Shown: positions 5,421-7,458 of the stretch, one piece after another
Numbering within the stretch: the first letter of the stretch is position 1
How the letters are laid out: each line of letters opens with the position of its first letter
NCBI GenBank assembly: GCA_023229615.1
Contig: JALNYX010000042.1
Coordinates: 1-7,458, forward strand
Length of the DNA stretch: 7,458 bases
Direction of reading: 5' to 3'
Source: Candidatus Moraniibacteriota bacterium
GTDB taxonomy: Bacteria; Patescibacteriota; Minisyncoccia; Moranbacterales; UBA9337
Position numbers and translations under genes: made by a program
The notes under the pieces: model-generated
What the model was told of the DNA's origin: nothing
Database searches by the model: none
What the model saw: only the letters and a program-made list of their open reading frames with translations

Positions 5421-6431
5421 ATGAAATTATTGATTACCGGCGGGGCGGGGTTTATTGGGTCTAATTTTGTCCATTATTGGACGCGCGAATATCCGGATGA
5501 TAAAATTGTTAATTTGGACGCGCTGACTTATGCCGGGAATTTGGAAAATTTGAAAGAGCTGGAAAATAATCCCAATTACAAATTCGTAAGAGGAAATATA
5601 TGCGATGAAAAATTGGTAAGCGAGCTGGTGAAAGACGCGGACATTGTTGTTCATTTTGCCGCCGAGTCGCACGTGGATCGCTCGATTTCCGATAGCGGAG
5701 ATTTTATTCGAACCAATATTATCGGAACACACACGCTCTTGGAAGCGGCGCGCAAAAACGGAAACAAAAGATTTCATCATATTTCCACAGATGAAGTTTT
5801 TGGCTCATTAGGGAAAGATGAGGCGGCGTTTAGGGAAGATACTTCCTATGATCCCAGAAGCCCATACAGCGCGTCAAAAGCATCACCCGATCATTTGGTG
5901 CGAGCATATTTCCATACTTACGGGCTTCCAATAACTATTTCCAATTGTTCCAATAATTACGGTCCGTATCAGTTTCCTGATAAACTCATTCCGCTTTTTG
6001 CGACAAATTTGATTGAGGGTAAAAAAATTCCCGTTTATGGAAAGGGTGATAATATCAGGGATTGGATTTATGTTGATGATCATAATCGCGGAGTGGATAT
6101 GATTTTGAAAAAAGGAAAGATCGGAGAAACTTATTGTTTGGGCGGAAATAGCGAGAAAACCAATTTGGAAATTACGCATAAAATTTTGGAGCTGACGGGC
6201 AAGGGTGAAGAAATGATTGAATATGTTGCAGACAGAAAAGGGCATGACAAGCGCTACGCAATTGATTTTTCCAAGGCAAAAAAAGAGCTCGGATGGGAGC
6301 CACAGATTTCTTTTGAGGATGGCTTGCGAAAAACCGTGGAGTGGTACGAAAAAAATCAGCAGTGGTGGAAAAATATAAAAAGCGGAGAATATCAGGAATA
6401 TTATAAAAAGCAATATAGAAATTTGAATTAA
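5421..6431 (+). CDS. rfbB: dTDP-glucose 4,6-dehydratase (RmlB)
   Basis: RmlB is an NAD-dependent extended SDR enzyme that converts dTDP-D-glucose to dTDP-4-keto-6-deoxy-D-glucose, the second step of dTDP-L-rhamnose synthesis. The 336 residues fit the family (about 330-360). Visible motifs are the nucleotide-binding GGAGFIGSNF (7-16), NLDALTYAGNLENL (31-44) and HFAAESHVDRSI (78-89). The catalytic ISTDEVFG (T123, D124, E125) and the Y149xxxK153 pair in PYSASK follow, then SNNYGPYQFPDKLIPL, GDNIRDWIYVDDH (209-221) and a C-terminal HDKRYAIDFSKAKKELGW. Every key residue is present, so the enzyme should be active. It lies 40 bases after rhuM and 36 bases before rfbD. Its last two codons and stop run into a heptanucleotide tandem repeat. 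No clear Shine-Dalgarno sequence precedes the ATG. Confidence 0.97.
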   Translation: MKLLITGGAGFIGSNFVHYWTREYPDDKIVNLDALTYAGNLENLKELENNPNYKFVRGNICDEKLVSELVKDADIVVHFAAESHVDRSISDSGDFIRTNIIGTHTLLEAARKNGNKRFHHISTDEVFGSLGKDEAAFREDTSYDPRSPYSASKASPDHLVRAYFHTYGLPITISNCSNNYGPYQFPDKLIPLFATNLIEGKKIPVYGKGDNIRDWIYVDDHNRGVDMILKKGKIGETYCLGGNSEKTNLEITHKILELTGKGEEMIEYVADRKGHDKRYAIDFSKAKKELGWEPQISFEDGLRKTVEWYEKNQQWWKNIKSGEYQEYYKKQYRNLN

Positions 6432-6452
6432 GAATTAAGAATTAAGAATTAA
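6425..6452 (+). repeat. Heptanucleotide tandem repeat, GAATTAA x4
   Basis: Four perfect copies of GAATTAA fill 6425-6452, and a partial fifth (GAG) follows. The first copy supplies the rfbB stop codon (TAA 6429-6431). Because the period is 7, the TAAs at 6429, 6436 and 6443 fall in three different reading frames. Confidence 0.95.
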
Positions 6453-6467
6453 GAGTGAAATAAAATT

Positions 6468-7409
6468 ATGAAGAAGATTTTAATAATCGGTTCTAATGGG
6501 ATGTTGGGTCAAGAATTGGTGGATGTTTTTGGTGATGATGAAGATTGTAATGTTGTGGCGTGGAACAGGGAAAATATTGATATAACGGACAGTACGCAAA
6601 TTGAAATGAAATTAAAAGAAGTAAAACCTAATGTGATTATTAATGCGACGGCGTACAATGCAGTGGATAAATGCGAGGAAGATGAAAAGGAATATGAAAC
6701 GGCGAAAAATATTAATGGAAAAGCGCCAGGATATTTGGCGCAGATTGCCAAAGAAATGGGAGCTATTTTTGTGCATTATTCAAGTGATTATGTTTTCGGA
6801 AAAGAAATGCCTCCGATTCCGGAGCCGACAGGTTGCACAGGCAGTTGTGCGTCTTGTGGATTGCATAATGACTATATCCCGGAAATCGGATTTGATGAAG
6901 AAGTTGAGCCATCTCCAGTGAATAAATATGGCAAGACAAAACTGATGGGAGAAAAATCGGTGCAAAAAAAAGGAGAAAAATATTATATTATCCGCACTTC
7001 AAAAATTTTCGGCAAACCTGGAGCGACAGAAAGCGCAAAAAAAAGTTTTTTTGATGTGATGTTGGAAGTAGGAAAAAAGAATAAGGAAGTGAAAGTGGTG
7101 GATGAGGAAACGAGTTGTTTTACTTACGCGCCGGATTTGGCAAGAAAAACCAAAGAGATTGTTGAGGCGAAAAAAGAATTTGGAATTTATCACGTAGTTA
7201 ATTCCGATCCGTGTACTTGGTATGAGGCGGTTTTGGAATTGTATAAAATAAAAAAAATAAAAACCGAGGTGATTCCGGTTTCCGGCGATGAATTTCCCCG
7301 CCCGGCAATGCGTCCGTTTTTTTCTGTGCTACTCAATACCAAACTCAATCCGCTCCGAAGCTGGAAGGAGGCGTTGGGGGAATACTTGAAAGATAGACGT
7401 AAGTCATAA
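6468..7409 (+). CDS. rfbD: dTDP-4-dehydrorhamnose reductase (RmlD) with Cys-rich insertion
   Basis: RmlD reduces dTDP-4-keto-L-rhamnose with NAD(P)H to dTDP-L-rhamnose, the last pathway step. The 313 residues are slightly longer than the usual 285-300. Family features are the Rossmann motif GSNGMLGQE (8-16), NATAYNAVDKCE (59-70), NINGKAPGYLAQIA (81-94), HYSSDYVFG (103-111) and the catalytic Y154xxxK158 in VNKYGKTKLMGE. RTSKIFGKPG and the C-terminal PRPAMRPFFSVLLNTKL complete the pattern. Between DYVF and the EEVEPSPVNKYG segment lies an extra loop of about 25-30 residues containing C123, C127, C130 and H133 (CTGSCASCGLH), not a standard part of RmlD as I know it. The gene is 36 bases after rfbB, across a tandem repeat, with no strong ribosome site. 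Its final residues (RRKS) and stop are encoded by a second heptanucleotide repeat. The enzyme assignment is secure; the loop's role is unknown. Confidence 0.93.
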   Translation: MKKILIIGSNGMLGQELVDVFGDDEDCNVVAWNRENIDITDSTQIEMKLKEVKPNVIINATAYNAVDKCEEDEKEYETAKNINGKAPGYLAQIAKEMGAIFVHYSSDYVFGKEMPPIPEPTGCTGSCASCGLHNDYIPEIGFDEEVEPSPVNKYGKTKLMGEKSVQKKGEKYYIIRTSKIFGKPGATESAKKSFFDVMLEVGKKNKEVKVVDEETSCFTYAPDLARKTKEIVEAKKEFGIYHVVNSDPCTWYEAVLELYKIKKIKTEVIPVSGDEFPRPAMRPFFSVLLNTKLNPLRSWKEALGEYLKDRRKS

Positions 7410-7423
7410 GACGTAAGACGTAA
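7396..7423 (+). repeat. Heptanucleotide tandem repeat, GACGTAA x4
   Basis: Copies GACGTAA (7396-7402), GTCATAA (7403-7409, two changes), GACGTAA (7410-7416) and GACGTAA (7417-7423) form a period-7 array. The second copy supplies the rfbD stop codon (TAA 7407-7409). With the array after rfbB it shares the pattern GNNNTAA and the same phase relative to the gene end. The 35 bases after it to the window edge hold no recognisable gene. Confidence 0.9.
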
Positions 7424-7458
7424 AAAAAACACAATTTAAAACAAGGCTTTTCCGTCGT

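Noticed and set aside
5883..6413. 176-codon - strand open frame inside rfbB
   Set aside because: It is fully antisense to a gene with every catalytic motif intact, and no family resemblance is seen.
7424..7458. Possible terminator or next gene start at the right edge
   Set aside because: AAGGCTTTTCC could be the left arm of a hairpin, but the matching arm would lie outside the window.
1..7458. CRISPR arrays, tRNA/rRNA genes, transposase genes
   Set aside because: No regularly spaced 25-40 nt repeats, cloverleaf sequences, rRNA segments or transposase motifs are visible.

Overview
The window looks like a chromosomal cell-surface polysaccharide locus from an AT-rich, compactly coded bacterium. 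Several things point to the Candidate Phyla Radiation (Patescibacteria, Parcubacteria/Moranbacteria-like): a DUF4012 protein beside a Wzz-like protein, short intergenic gaps, weak or absent Shine-Dalgarno sequences before several genes, and small heptanucleotide tandem repeats between genes. This assignment is inference from gene content; no rRNA or ribosomal protein gene is present to confirm it. All long frames end in TAA and none needs recoded TGA.

Region 1 (1-2931) is one apparent transcription unit: the C-terminal half of a GT4-type glycosyltransferase cut by the window edge, a Wzz/chain-length-determinant-like membrane protein with a long acidic tail, and a DUF4012 protein. It closes with a perfect 10-bp-stem intrinsic terminator whose loop contains the DUF4012 stop codon. 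Region 2 (2932-3156) is non-coding. It holds a 77-nt near-perfect hairpin with a GC-rich head, then an extended -10 promoter for the next gene.

Region 3 (3157-7409) carries three of the four dTDP-L-rhamnose genes, in the order rfbC, rfbB, rfbD. They are not contiguous: about 1.7 kb of accessory DNA (3721-5420) separates rfbC from rfbB. This holds a strong-looking extended -10 promoter, a C-terminal scrap resembling the end of DUF4263/Shedu-type proteins, a 20-codon N-terminal scrap of a GIY-YIG (T5orf172-like) protein, a truncated AntA/AntB-type phage antirepressor domain, and a full-length RhuM-family protein. The antirepressor fragment and RhuM share the same MKKQDKN leader peptide. rfbA (glucose-1-phosphate thymidylyltransferase) is not in the window.

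Taken together, RfbB, RfbC and RfbD would make dTDP-L-rhamnose from dTDP-4-linked glucose, glycosyltransferases would use such donors, and the Wzz-like protein would set glycan chain length. The most unusual features are the mobile-gene graveyard between rfbC and rfbB, the 77-nt hairpin, the period-7 TAA-bearing repeats that overlap the stop codons of both rfbB and rfbD, and a CxxxCxxCxxH insertion in RfbD.
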